Source: CAVQJU01 sp963729215 (GTDB lineage Bacteria; Acidobacteriota; Vicinamibacteria; Vicinamibacterales; CAVVIG01). From it: a DNA stretch of 64,000 bases. A model generated the notes under the pieces. That model worked only from the letters and a program-made list of their open reading frames with translations. It was not told where the DNA came from and ran no database searches. Positions 52,529 to 61,439 of this stretch are shown here, piece by piece (the stretch's first letter is position 1; each line of letters starts with the position of its first letter). Location of the stretch: contig CAVSND010000031.1 in assembly GCA_963729215.1 (NCBI GenBank), positions 372,001 to 436,000 on the forward strand, given 5' to 3'. The translations under genes were made by a program, and so were the position numbers.

Positions 52529-53008
52529 ATGACCAAAGGAAAAGCGCGGGAAGCGGCGCGGGCGCTGCTGGAAGTGATGCCGCTGGTGATGCGGACCGTC
52601 GCCGCCGAATTACGCGCGGCCGGCGAGTTGCCGGCGCCGGCCCACTTCCCGCTGCTGCACATCCTCAGCGAGCACCCGCGGACGCTGAGCGAGCTGGCCG
52701 CGTTTCGAGGCGTCAGCCTGCCCAGCATGTCCAGCTCGGTGACCACGCTGGTGGGCCGGGGGTGGATCAAGCGTGTAACGCCGGGGGCCGATCGCCGCGT
52801 GGTGATGCTCGAGGTGACGCCGGGCGGCCGCGCCGCGCTGGATCGCGTGGCGAAGGCCGCCGAGGTGCACCTGGCCAACGTGCTGTCGCCGCTCGACGAA
52901 CCCGCCCGCCGGCGGCTTCAGTCGGGCCTGGACGTCATGCGCCAGGCGTTCGCCGCCCCGCCACAGCTCGCGGCAGGCCGCGTCCGTCAGTCCAGGGCGC
53001 GCCGTTGA
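52529..53008 (+). CDS. MarR-family transcriptional regulator
   Basis: Winged-helix repressor, 159 aa, likely a dimer sensing a small molecule. The DNA-binding wing is visible in RTLSELAAFRGVSLPSMSSSV and GWIKRVTPGADRRVVMLEV (the Asp-Arg-Arg of the wing is present). The ATG at MTKGKAREAAR is a family-like start but has no Shine-Dalgarno; the repeat array occupies the leader. An earlier GTG in frame would only add repeat-encoded residues. It heads the block with a Yip1-like protein and a MacA/MacB-like exporter, which it may repress. Confidence 0.85.
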   Translation: MTKGKAREAARALLEVMPLVMRTVAAELRAAGELPAPAHFPLLHILSEHPRTLSELAAFRGVSLPSMSSSVTTLVGRGWIKRVTPGADRRVVMLEVTPGGRAALDRVAKAAEVHLANVLSPLDEPARRRLQSGLDVMRQAFAAPPQLAAGRVRQSRARR

Positions 53009-53066
53009 GTTTATCTCCTGTGATGGGAACACTTGGGCAGGGTAAAGCGTCTATATCGAGGACCTT

Positions 53067-53805
53067 ATGACAGACATTACTCCCCCGATACCGGCCCCGG
53101 CGGAGCCCTCCAAAGGCAAGGGATTGTTCGCGCGGATCGTCGGCGTGTTCGTATCGCCTCGGGCGACGTTTGCCGACGTCGCGGCCAGGCCGCGCGCGCT
53201 GGGCGTCCTGGTCATCGGGCTGGCGGTGGTGGTCCTGGGCATTTACGCGCTGCTGTCGACCGAGGTCGGCCAGCAGGCGTGGCTCGACCAGCAAGTGCAG
53301 CAGCGGGAGGCGTTCGGTCAAACGATTCCGGACGAGCAGTACCCGCGGCATGGAACGCATCGCGCCGTATGTCGGATACATCGCGGCCGCCGGCTATGTC
53401 ATCGTCATCCCCATTTTCCTGGCGATCATCTCGGGCATTCTGCTGGGCGTGTTCAATGCCCTGCTCGGCGGCGACGCCAGCTACAAGCAGGTGTTCGCGA
53501 TTGTCTCGCATGCGGGTCTCATCACCGTGCTGCAGACGGTCTTCGTCCTGCCTCTCGACTACATACGGGAGACCATGTCGAGCCCGACGACCCTTGGAGT
53601 CTTCGTCCCGTTTCTGGACGAGAAGAGTTTTCTCTCGCACCTGCTGGGCACGATCGACTTGTTTCAAATCTGGTGGCTCGTGGTGCTCGCGATCGGTCTC
53701 GGTGTGCTCTACAAACGGCGCACGGGTCCGATCGCCACGTCGCTGCTGATCGTGTACGCCGTCATCATTTTGGCAATCGCCGCCGTCCGCTCCGCTTTGT
53801 CCTGA
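53067..53805 (+). CDS. Yip1-domain-like membrane protein, apparent frameshift
   Basis: Integral membrane protein of unknown role. The N-terminus has GKGLFARIVGVFVSPRATFADVAARP, a pattern usual at the start of bacterial Yip1 proteins, followed by a first helix (ALGVLVIGLAVVVLGIYALL). At 53342-53344 (CCC) one extra base shifts the frame; after it comes RGMERIAPYVGYIAAAGY and four more helices to the end (IVYAVIILAIAAVRSALS). With one C removed the protein is about 245 aa and fits the family. It lies 13 bases before macA. Confidence 0.72.
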
Positions 53806-53818
53806 GCCAGGAGACTCG

Positions 53819-55168
53819 ATGTCCGGGAAGAACATTCTCATAACCGTTGCAGTCGTTCTGGTGGCCGCCGCAGTCATCGGCGCCAACGTGTACTACAAGC
53901 GCGACTCCGGACTGACGGTCACCACGGAGGTGATCAAGACGCGCGACTTGGAGGCCATCGTGTCGGCGTCCGGGAAGATCCAGCCGAAGCGCCTCGTCAA
54001 CATCAGCGCCGAGACGTCCGGGCGAGTGGTGGACCTCGCCGTCAACGAGGGCGATCGCATCAAGAAGGGTCAGTTCCTCCTGCAGATCGATCCGAAGTCG
54101 CTGCGCACGCGCGTCGACGGCGGCGAGGCGTCGCTGCAGGTTGCCGAAGCGTCCCTCGCGCAGATGCGGCAGGCGGTGGAGACCGCCCGGGTTCAGCTCG
54201 AACAGGCCAAACAGACGCTCGCCAGGCAGCAGGGACTCTGGAAGCAGGAGCTGACGACCCGCGAAACGCTCGAGCGGGCGGAAAACGACGTCCGGGCCGC
54301 GGAGTCCGCGCTGCAGGAGCGCGAAAAAAGCGCCTCGGCGCAGGACAGCCGGATCATGCAGGAGCGCGCGACGCTCGAAAGCGCCCGGTACGATCTCAGC
54401 AAAGTCCGGATGGAGTCGCCGATCGACGGTATCGTGACGAAGCGCAACATTCAGCAAGGCGAGACGGCGGTCATCGGCACGATGAACAACGCGGGCACCG
54501 TCCTGCTGACGCTCGCCGACATGTCGATTATCCAGGCCGAAGTCGAAGTGGACGAAACCAACATCCCGAATGTGAAGCTCGGGCAGCCGGCGAAGATCTC
54601 GGTCGACGCCATTCCCGACAAGACATTCAAGGGCCACGTATCCGAGATCGGCAACAGCCCCCTGCAGTCGACCGCGGCGGGCACGACGGGCACGCAGGCC
54701 ACCACGTTCAAGGTGGAAGTCATCCTCGACGAGCCGATCCCCGACGTCCGTCCGGGCTTCACGTGCACGGCTGACATCACGACCGCCACGCGAAAGGGCG
54801 TCAGCGCGGTTCCGATCCCGTCCGTGGCGGTCCGCGAGTTGACCTACGACGCCGAAGGGCAGATCGTGAAGGAGCCGGTGGATCCCAAGCGGCGCCGGCG
54901 CAACAGCACGAGCACCGCGAACACGCCGGCCGAATTGAAACCCGGCGAGACGCGCAAGGAAACCGAAGGGGTCTTCGTCGTCCGCGACAAGGAAAAGAAA
55001 GTCGAGTTCGTGCCGCTCAAGATGGGCATCGCCGGCGACAAGTATTTCGAGGTCCTGTCCGGCCTCAAGCCGGGCGACCAGGTCATCACCGGGCCGTACA
55101 ATTCAGTGCGCAACATCGCCGACGGCGACGCCGTCAAGGTCGACAACAAGCAAAACGACCGCCGCTAG
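53819..55168 (+). CDS. MacA/HlyD-type periplasmic adaptor protein
   Basis: Membrane-fusion subunit of a tripartite exporter, 449 aa. An N-terminal anchor helix (ILITVAVVLVAAAVIGANVYY) is followed by a lipoyl half-motif (ASGKIQPKRLVNISAETSGRV), a long helical hairpin (about 100-190), the second half (VRMESPIDGIVTKRNIQQGE), a beta-barrel domain and a membrane-proximal domain with a Lys/Arg-rich KRRRRNS insertion (about residue 358). AGGAG precedes the ATG. Two MacB-type permease genes follow, 16 and about 1250 bases downstream; no ATPase is between them. Confidence 0.9.
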   Translation: MSGKNILITVAVVLVAAAVIGANVYYKRDSGLTVTTEVIKTRDLEAIVSASGKIQPKRLVNISAETSGRVVDLAVNEGDRIKKGQFLLQIDPKSLRTRVDGGEASLQVAEASLAQMRQAVETARVQLEQAKQTLARQQGLWKQELTTRETLERAENDVRAAESALQEREKSASAQDSRIMQERATLESARYDLSKVRMESPIDGIVTKRNIQQGETAVIGTMNNAGTVLLTLADMSIIQAEVEVDETNIPNVKLGQPAKISVDAIPDKTFKGHVSEIGNSPLQSTAAGTTGTQATTFKVEVILDEPIPDVRPGFTCTADITTATRKGVSAVPIPSVAVRELTYDAEGQIVKEPVDPKRRRRNSTSTANTPAELKPGETRKETEGVFVVRDKEKKVEFVPLKMGIAGDKYFEVLSGLKPGDQVITGPYNSVRNIADGDAVKVDNKQNDRR

Positions 55169-55184
55169 GTCTTCGATCCGAGGC

Positions 55185-56414
55185 ATGCACAAGTTCCTGG
55201 AATCCGCGAAAATCGCCCTGAGCGCGATCTGGGGCGCGAAGCTGCGGTCATTCATGACCGTGCTCGGCAACATCGTCGCGGTAACGTCGATCATCGCGGT
55301 CGTGTCGCTGATCCAGGGCCTGAACGCGTCGGTCAAGGACGCGATTCTCAACCAGTCCGGCGCCGACTCGTTCAGCGTCCAGCGATACCCCCTGACTCGC
55401 AGCGACGAAGACTTCGACCGCGTGCGCAACAATCCGCTCGTGACGCTCCAGGACATGCGGGCGATCCAGCGGTACGGGGGCGAGCAGATCTCCGCGGTGA
55501 TGGCCAGTTCGCAGGGCAACGCCCGCGTCACGTACCGCGACCGCTCGATCGACAACATGAACGTGCGGGGCGTCACGTCGAGCTACGTCAATTTTTCCGG
55601 CTTCGACGCCGAGCGCGGGCGCCTGATGAGCCCGACGGAAGTCGACAGCAGCCGTCCGGTCACCGTCCTCGGGTGGCAGACGGCCGACCGGTTGTTTGGC
55701 ACCGACATCGACCCGCTCGACAAGATCATCCAGATTGAAGGCGTGCACTTCCGGGTGGTCGGCGTGAGCGAGAAGAAAGGATCCGCGCTCGGCCAGTCGC
55801 AGGATCAGTTCGCGCTCATCCCGCTCGGGCAGTTCGCCATCCTCTTCGGATCGCGCCGGTCGCTCGACCTCACGGTCAAGCCGCGCGACGTCGCGCAAAT
55901 CGTGCCCGCGCAGGACGAGGCGACCGTCGCCCTGCGCGGTGCCCGCCGGCTGAAGCCGCGGCAGCCGGACAACTTCGGCATGTTCACGTCGGATACGCTA
56001 CTCAACATCTACCGCTCGGCCACCAACGGCATCTTCGCGGTGCTGGTCGGCGTCGTCGGGCTGTCGCTCGTCGTGGGCGGCATCGTCATCATGAACATCA
56101 TGCTGATGGTGGTCAGCGAGAGAACGCGCGAGATCGGCCTGCGCAAGGCGCTCGGCGCGCGCCGCTCCGATATCATGTCGCAGATGCTCACCGAATCGGT
56201 CGTGCTCTCGATGTTCGGCGGGGTCGTGGGCACGATCCTGGGCAGCGCGATCGCCATCATCATCTCCAGGTTCACGCCGATTCCGGCGTCCATCGAGCTC
56301 TGGTCGGTGGCGCTCGGGATCGGCATCACGGCGCTGGTCGGGCTCTTCTTCGGACTGTACCCGGCATCGCGCGCGGCGGCGCTCGATCCGATTGAAGCCC
56401 TGAGACGGGAGTAG
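55185..56414 (+). CDS. MacB-type ABC permease (FtsX domain), first of two
   Basis: The 409-aa product has the MacB layout: first helix (FMTVLGNIVAVTSIIAVVSL), a large periplasmic domain (about 45-275) and three C-terminal helices in an FtsX domain, with SERTREIGLRKALGARRSDI before the second helix. It lacks an ATPase domain. It starts 16 bases after the adaptor gene and is followed in ten bases by a second permease of the same type, suggesting a heterodimer. Confidence 0.9.
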   Translation: MHKFLESAKIALSAIWGAKLRSFMTVLGNIVAVTSIIAVVSLIQGLNASVKDAILNQSGADSFSVQRYPLTRSDEDFDRVRNNPLVTLQDMRAIQRYGGEQISAVMASSQGNARVTYRDRSIDNMNVRGVTSSYVNFSGFDAERGRLMSPTEVDSSRPVTVLGWQTADRLFGTDIDPLDKIIQIEGVHFRVVGVSEKKGSALGQSQDQFALIPLGQFAILFGSRRSLDLTVKPRDVAQIVPAQDEATVALRGARRLKPRQPDNFGMFTSDTLLNIYRSATNGIFAVLVGVVGLSLVVGGIVIMNIMLMVVSERTREIGLRKALGARRSDIMSQMLTESVVLSMFGGVVGTILGSAIAIIISRFTPIPASIELWSVALGIGITALVGLFFGLYPASRAAALDPIEALRRE

Positions 56415-56423
56415 CGGGAAGAC

Positions 56424-57725
56424 ATGGCTATCCGCGTCGCGCTCTTCTCGGAAGTGATCGTCATGGCGTTCGACACCGTGCGCACCAACAAGATGCGCTC
56501 GGCGCTGACCGTCCTGGGCATCGTGATTGGCATTACCGCGATCGTCGGCATGACGGCGTTGATCCGCGGCTTCGATCAGTCGATCCGCGATCTCCTGGCG
56601 ACGATTGGCCCGAACACCATCTTCGTCCAGCGTTTCGGCATCACCGACTTCGCCAACGGCGGCGAGCTCCGGGACCTGCTCAAGCGGCCGAACCTGACCT
56701 TCTCTGACGCGCGGGCGCTCGAGGAGCAGGCGACCACCCTTCAGTACGTCGATCTCGAACTGGGTGGCAGCGTCGGACCCGCCGTGCGGCAGCGTATTTT
56801 CTACAAGACGCTGAAGACCAGCCTGATGCAGATTGTGGGCACCTCGGAGTACTTCGCCGAAGGCACACGCATCCCGTTCATTGCGGGCCGTTTTTTCAAC
56901 GGCACGGAGCTGCAGTACAGGAAGAACGTCGTCGTCCTCGGCAATGGCGCCTACCAGCTGCTGTTCGGGGAAGCTCGGGCATCGACCCTGTCGGCAAGAC
57001 GGTGCGGGTGGGCGCGGAGAAGTTCGAAGTCGTCGGCGCGTTCGACAAGCGGCCCTCTCCGGGCGGCTTCAACGTGAACGTCGACAACTTCGCCATTATT
57101 CCGAACTCGACGTATCAGCGCGTCTACGGCGTGAGGGTGGCCCGCATCGGCCGCCTGGGCACAATTCTGAATATTCAGATCTCGGTCGTGCCCCGCGACG
57201 GCGTCAGCGCCGAGACGGCGATGGCCGAAGTCCAGCAAATCATGCGGAGCCGCCACGGCCTCAAGCTCGATCAGCCGGACGATTTCGACTTGTTCACGCA
57301 GGACTCCATCCTGAAGCTGTTCGACCGGGTCAGCCAGGCGACGTTCTTCGCGCTGATCGTCATCTCGTCGATCGCGCTCATGGTGGGCGGCATCGGCGTG
57401 ATGGCCATCATGTCGATCAGCGTCACGGAGCGCACGCGCGAGATTGGCGTCCGGAAGGCGCTGGGAGCGCGCCGCGCCGAGATTCTCTTTCAGTTTCTGA
57501 TGGAGGCCGCGTTCCTGACCTCGCTCGGCGGCGTGCTCGGCAGCGCGCTCGGCAGCGGCATCGGCCTGGCTGGTCCACCTGGCGTCCGGCTTCCCGGTGT
57601 CGCTCCCCTGGTGGTCATACGCCATCGGCATCGGATTCTCGGCCTCCGTGGGCATCTTTTTCGGCCTGTATCCCGCATTCAAGGCCTCTCGCCTCGACCC
57701 GATCGACGCCCTCCGTTACGAATAA
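56424..57725 (+). CDS. MacB-type ABC permease, second of two, two frame breaks
   Basis: The N-terminal helix and periplasmic domain are read from 56424 (MAIRVALFSEVIVMAFDTVRTNKMRS). Near 56971 one base is missing: the following sequence makes sense as SSGIDPVGKTVRVGAEKFE in another frame. Near 57572 one base is extra: after GIGLA the sequence continues as VHLASGFPVSLPWWSYAIG and the final FtsX helix, to LDPIDALRYE and the stop at 57723. The FtsX motif TERTREIGVRKALGARRAEI is intact. The two changes cancel out, so the repaired protein keeps normal length (about 433 aa). Sequencing error is the simplest reading. Confidence 0.82.
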
Positions 57726-57805
57726 TTACGGACCATCAGCCGACCTTGCAGCCCCCGGGGCGCGTCGATATGATGCGCCTTTCCACGTGAGGGGGGATCC
57801 GGCCC

Positions 57806-59902
57806 ATGAAGGTCTATGACGCCGCCGCCATCAGGAATATCGCCCTCGTCGGTCATACCGGTTCGGGAAAAACACAGCTCGCCGCGGCCATGCTGTTCGA
57901 TACCGGCATGCTGAACCGCTTCGGCAAGGTTGACGAAGGGACGGCGGCGACCGACTACGACGAGGAAGAGATCGCGCGCAAGCACACGTTGTCGGCGGCC
58001 CTGGCGTGCGCCGAGTGGAACAAACAGAAGATCAACATCATCGATACGCCGGGAATGGGAAACTTCCTGAGCGACGCCCGAGCCGCGCTGCAGGTGGCCG
58101 ACGCGGCCCTTGTCGTGGTGGACGCGGTGGGCGGCGTGATGGTGCAAACCGAGAAGGTCTGGGAAACGAGCGACGATTTGCGCCTGCCCCGCCTGGTCGT
58201 GCTGAACCGGCTCGACCGGGAGCGCGCGAGCCTCGAGCGGTCGCTCGAGTCGCTCCGCGAGGCGTGCAACCGGACGGTGATCCCCATCCAGCTGCCGATC
58301 GGCGACGAAAAGAACTTCCGCGGCGTCGTCGATTTGATCACGCGCAAGGCCTTCGTCTTCAAGGCCGACGGAAGCGGCGCCTTCACGGAAGGTCCGGTGC
58401 CCGCAGACATGACCGCGGCCGTGGACACGGCGCGCGAGGCCTTGATCGAGATGGTGGCCGAGGCGGACGAGAAGCTGATGGAGAAATTCTTCGAGGCGGG
58501 AACACTGACCGATGAAGAGGTCGTGAACGGCTTGCGCAGCGCCACGGCGGCCGCGCGGGTATTCCCGCTGGTCTGCACCTCGGCTCTCGTCAACATCGGC
58601 GTCCCGCAGCTGCTCGACGCCGTCGTGAGCTACCTGCCCTCCCCCGCCGAGCGGCCCTACACCGGCGTCAACAGGGCCGGGAGCGATGTGGCGTGCCCGG
58701 CCGACGACAAGCAGCCGCCGCTGGCCTTCGTGTGGAAAACCATCGCCGACCCTTTCGCGGGACGCATCACGATGTTCCGGGTCATTACCGGCACGATCAA
58801 GGCCGACTCCACGATCCACAACAAGACGCGCGACAGCCAGGAGCGGCTGGGGCACGTCACGCTGCTGCAGGGTAAGACGCAGACGAACGTCCCCGAGATC
58901 AAGGCAGGCGACCTGGGCGCCGTGGCCAAGCTCAAGGACACCCTGACCTGCGACACGCTCGGCGACAAGGCGGGTGGCGTCACGTTTCCGGCCATCGTCT
59001 TTCCGGAACCGGTGCTCTCCTACGCGATCGAGCCCCGGACACGCGGAGACGAGGACAAGATCAGCACGTCGATGCACCGGCTCGAGGAAGAGGATCCGTC
59101 CATCAAGTACAGCCGCGATCCGCAGACGAAAGAACTGCTGCTCTCCGGACAGGGACAATTGCACATCGAGGTCACGGTCGCCAAGCTGAAGCGGCGCTTC
59201 GGCGTGGACGTCAACCTGAAACCGCCGCGCATTCCCTATCGCGAGACCATCAAGGGCGCAACCGAGGCGCACGGCCGCCACAAGAAGCAGACCGGCGGAC
59301 ACGGCCAGTTCGGCGACTGCAAGATCAAAGTCGAACCGCTGCCGAGAGGCTCTGATTTCGAGTTCGTGGACGATATCTTCGGCGGGTCCATCCCGCGGCA
59401 GTTCATTCCGGCCGTCGAGAAGGGCATCCAGGACGCCAGGACGCGCGGCTACCTGGCCGGCTTTCCCATGGTCGATTTCCGCGTCACCGTGTTCGACGGC
59501 TCGTACCACGACGTCGATTCGAACGAACTGTCGTTCAAGCTCGCCGGGTCGCTCGCGTTCAAGGACGCCATGACCCGCGCGCGGCCGACCATTCTCGAAC
59601 CGGTCATGAACGTCGAAGTGTACGCGCCGTCGGATTTCGCCGGCGATCTCATGGGCGACCTGAATGGCCGCCGGGGCCGCATCGCGGGCATGGACACGCG
59701 GGGCGTGACGACGATTATCAAGGCGCAGGTGCCGATGTCCGAAATGCTCACGTACGAGCAGCACCTGACGTCCGCGACGGGCGGGCGCGGTTCCTACCAC
59801 ATGGAATACTCGCACTACGACGAGGTGCCGTCTCACCTCCAGACGAAGATCATCGCCGCGGCGAAGGCCGAGCGCGCGGGCGTCGAAGTCGAAGAAGTGT
59901 GA
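57806..59902 (+). CDS. EF-G-like GTPase, EF-G-2/FusA2 type
   Basis: Translation-factor GTPase related to EF-G, 698 aa. The P-loop is GHTGSGKT (main EF-G has AHIDAGKT), G3 is DTPGMGNF, and G4 is LNRLDRE in place of NKMD. Domains II, III, IV (loop GGHGQFGDCKIKV, with GRHKKQTGG before it) and V (EVYAPSDFAGDLMGDLNGRRG, split) all follow. These traits place it with EF-G-2/FusA2 paralogues, which act in ribosome recycling, stress or have no known role. A normal fusA would be expected elsewhere with the str operon. GAGGGGGG lies upstream of the ATG. The MATE gene start overlaps its stop. Confidence 0.88.
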   Translation: MKVYDAAAIRNIALVGHTGSGKTQLAAAMLFDTGMLNRFGKVDEGTAATDYDEEEIARKHTLSAALACAEWNKQKINIIDTPGMGNFLSDARAALQVADAALVVVDAVGGVMVQTEKVWETSDDLRLPRLVVLNRLDRERASLERSLESLREACNRTVIPIQLPIGDEKNFRGVVDLITRKAFVFKADGSGAFTEGPVPADMTAAVDTAREALIEMVAEADEKLMEKFFEAGTLTDEEVVNGLRSATAAARVFPLVCTSALVNIGVPQLLDAVVSYLPSPAERPYTGVNRAGSDVACPADDKQPPLAFVWKTIADPFAGRITMFRVITGTIKADSTIHNKTRDSQERLGHVTLLQGKTQTNVPEIKAGDLGAVAKLKDTLTCDTLGDKAGGVTFPAIVFPEPVLSYAIEPRTRGDEDKISTSMHRLEEEDPSIKYSRDPQTKELLLSGQGQLHIEVTVAKLKRRFGVDVNLKPPRIPYRETIKGATEAHGRHKKQTGGHGQFGDCKIKVEPLPRGSDFEFVDDIFGGSIPRQFIPAVEKGIQDARTRGYLAGFPMVDFRVTVFDGSYHDVDSNELSFKLAGSLAFKDAMTRARPTILEPVMNVEVYAPSDFAGDLMGDLNGRRGRIAGMDTRGVTTIIKAQVPMSEMLTYEQHLTSATGGRGSYHMEYSHYDEVPSHLQTKIIAAAKAERAGVEVEEV

Positions 59903-61317
59903 GCGGCGCCGCGACCGCCGGGGAGGCGGATTCATCAACCGGCTGGTCGACGCTGCGCGAGGCCATTCGCGGGTCGACAGCCGACTTCACCGAAATTTCC
60001 ATCGGGCGCGCCGTCGTGCTCCTGGCCGTCCCGATGGTGCTCGAGATGCTGATGGAGTCGGTGTTCGCCGTGGCGGACGTCTTCTTCGTCGGGCGCCTCG
60101 GCGCGGACGCGGTGGCCACGGTCGGCATCACCGAGTCCCTGATGACCATCATCTACGCGCTGGCGGTCGGCCTGTCCGTGGGCGCCGCCGCCACCGTCGC
60201 GCGCAGAATCGGCGAGCGCGACCCTGACGGCGCGGCACGCGCAGCAGCCCAGTCCATTCTGTTCGCCGTTGGCATCGGCGCGATCCTCGGCGCCACGGGC
60301 ATCCTGTTCGCTCCCGAACTGCTTCACCTCATGGGCGCGAGCGACGATGTGGTCCGGACCGGTTCGACGTTCGCGCGGGTGATGATCGGCGCCAGCGGCG
60401 GCGTCACCCTGCTCTTCCTCATCAACGCCGTCTTTCGCGGCGCGGGCGACGCCGCCATCGCCATGCGCGTGCTGTGGATCGCGAACGCCGTCAACATCAT
60501 CCTTGGACCGTGCCTCATCTTCGGTCTCGGACCGTTTCCCCGTCTCGGCGTGACGGGCGCCGCCATCGGCACCAGCATCGGCCGCTGGACGGGAGTGGCC
60601 ATCCAGGTTTACGTCCTCACACGCCGCGATGCGCGCGTCGTCCTCAGATGGGCGCACATGCGCCTGGACACCGCGGTCATGAAGGGGATCCTGCGCATTT
60701 CCGGCACGGCGATGTTTCAGAACTTCATCGGCACGGCGTCGTACATGGGCCAGGTCAGGATCATCGCCGGGTTCGGCAGCGCGGCCGTCGCCGGCAACAC
60801 CATCGGCATTCGCGTCATCCTGTTCGCGCTGCTGCCCTCGTGGGGCGTCAGCAACGCCGCGGTGACGCTCGTCGGCCAGAACCTCGGCGCCGGGAAACCC
60901 GACCGCGCGGAGGCCTCCGCCTGGAAGGCCGGGCTCTACAACACGATCTGTCTCGGAACCATCGGCGTGGTCTTTCTGCTCTTCGCGCCGATCATTGTCC
61001 GCATCTTCACGAGCGATGCGGCCGTGGGATCGGTCGGCGTGCAGTGCCTGCGGATCGTCTCGGCGGGCTTTCTGTTCTACGGATACGGGATGGTGCTGAC
61101 GGCCGCATTCAACGGCGCGGGCGACACGCGGACGCCGACGTTGATCAACCTGGTCAGCCTGTGGATCATCGAACTACCGCTTGCATGGCTGCTCGCGCAT
61201 TCCGCGGGCCTTGGGCCGTCAGGCTCGTTCGTCGCCATGAGTGTCGGGTTCTCCACGCTGGCGTTCCTGAGCGCGTGGATCTTCAGCAAGGGCCACTGGA
61301 AGACCAGGCACGTCTAG
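59899..61317 (+). CDS. MATE-family efflux transporter
   Basis: Twelve-helix exporter, 472 aa, driven by H+ or Na+. Two MatE halves are visible, beginning VVLLAVPMVLEMLMESVFAVADVFFVGRLG and GILRISGTAMFQNFIGTASYMGQV (both quoted in parts). The motif AVGLSVGAAATVARRIGE and ALLPSWGVSNAAVTLVGQNLGA are typical. The GTG start overlaps the EF-G stop by four bases (GTGA), so the pair is coupled. Substrate unknown; convergent with the M20 peptidase gene across a repeat array. Confidence 0.9.
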   Translation: MSGAATAGEADSSTGWSTLREAIRGSTADFTEISIGRAVVLLAVPMVLEMLMESVFAVADVFFVGRLGADAVATVGITESLMTIIYALAVGLSVGAAATVARRIGERDPDGAARAAAQSILFAVGIGAILGATGILFAPELLHLMGASDDVVRTGSTFARVMIGASGGVTLLFLINAVFRGAGDAAIAMRVLWIANAVNIILGPCLIFGLGPFPRLGVTGAAIGTSIGRWTGVAIQVYVLTRRDARVVLRWAHMRLDTAVMKGILRISGTAMFQNFIGTASYMGQVRIIAGFGSAAVAGNTIGIRVILFALLPSWGVSNAAVTLVGQNLGAGKPDRAEASAWKAGLYNTICLGTIGVVFLLFAPIIVRIFTSDAAVGSVGVQCLRIVSAGFLFYGYGMVLTAAFNGAGDTRTPTLINLVSLWIIELPLAWLLAHSAGLGPSGSFVAMSVGFSTLAFLSAWIFSKGHWKTRHV

Positions 61318-61439
61318 CAGGGCGCTGAGAAGCGCCGCCCTGAACGTAGAACGAAAAATGTAAAACGAAGAAACAATCTGGAGTGTTCGTTTTCCGTTTT
61401 ACGTTTTCCGTTTTCGCTCAGCCGCTAGCCGCTCACGGC
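61318..61439. repeat. Two-armed 7-nt tandem array between convergent genes, with adjoining hairpin
   Basis: A GGCGCT-gaga-AGCGCC hairpin (61321-61336) comes first. Then the left arm GAACGTA, GAACGAA, AAATGTA, AAACGAA (61342-61369) and the right arm GTTCGTT, TTCCGTT, TTACGTT, TTCCGTT (61385-61412), all at exactly 7 nt and complementary; AGCCGCT units continue the 7-nt rhythm. The peptidase stop codon (61399-61401) and its last residues lie in the right arm. A bidirectional terminator role is possible. Confidence 0.8.

Noticed and set aside
57716..59938. 740-codon minus-strand frame over the EF-G paralogue
   Set aside because: Antisense shadow of a full-length EF-G-like gene.
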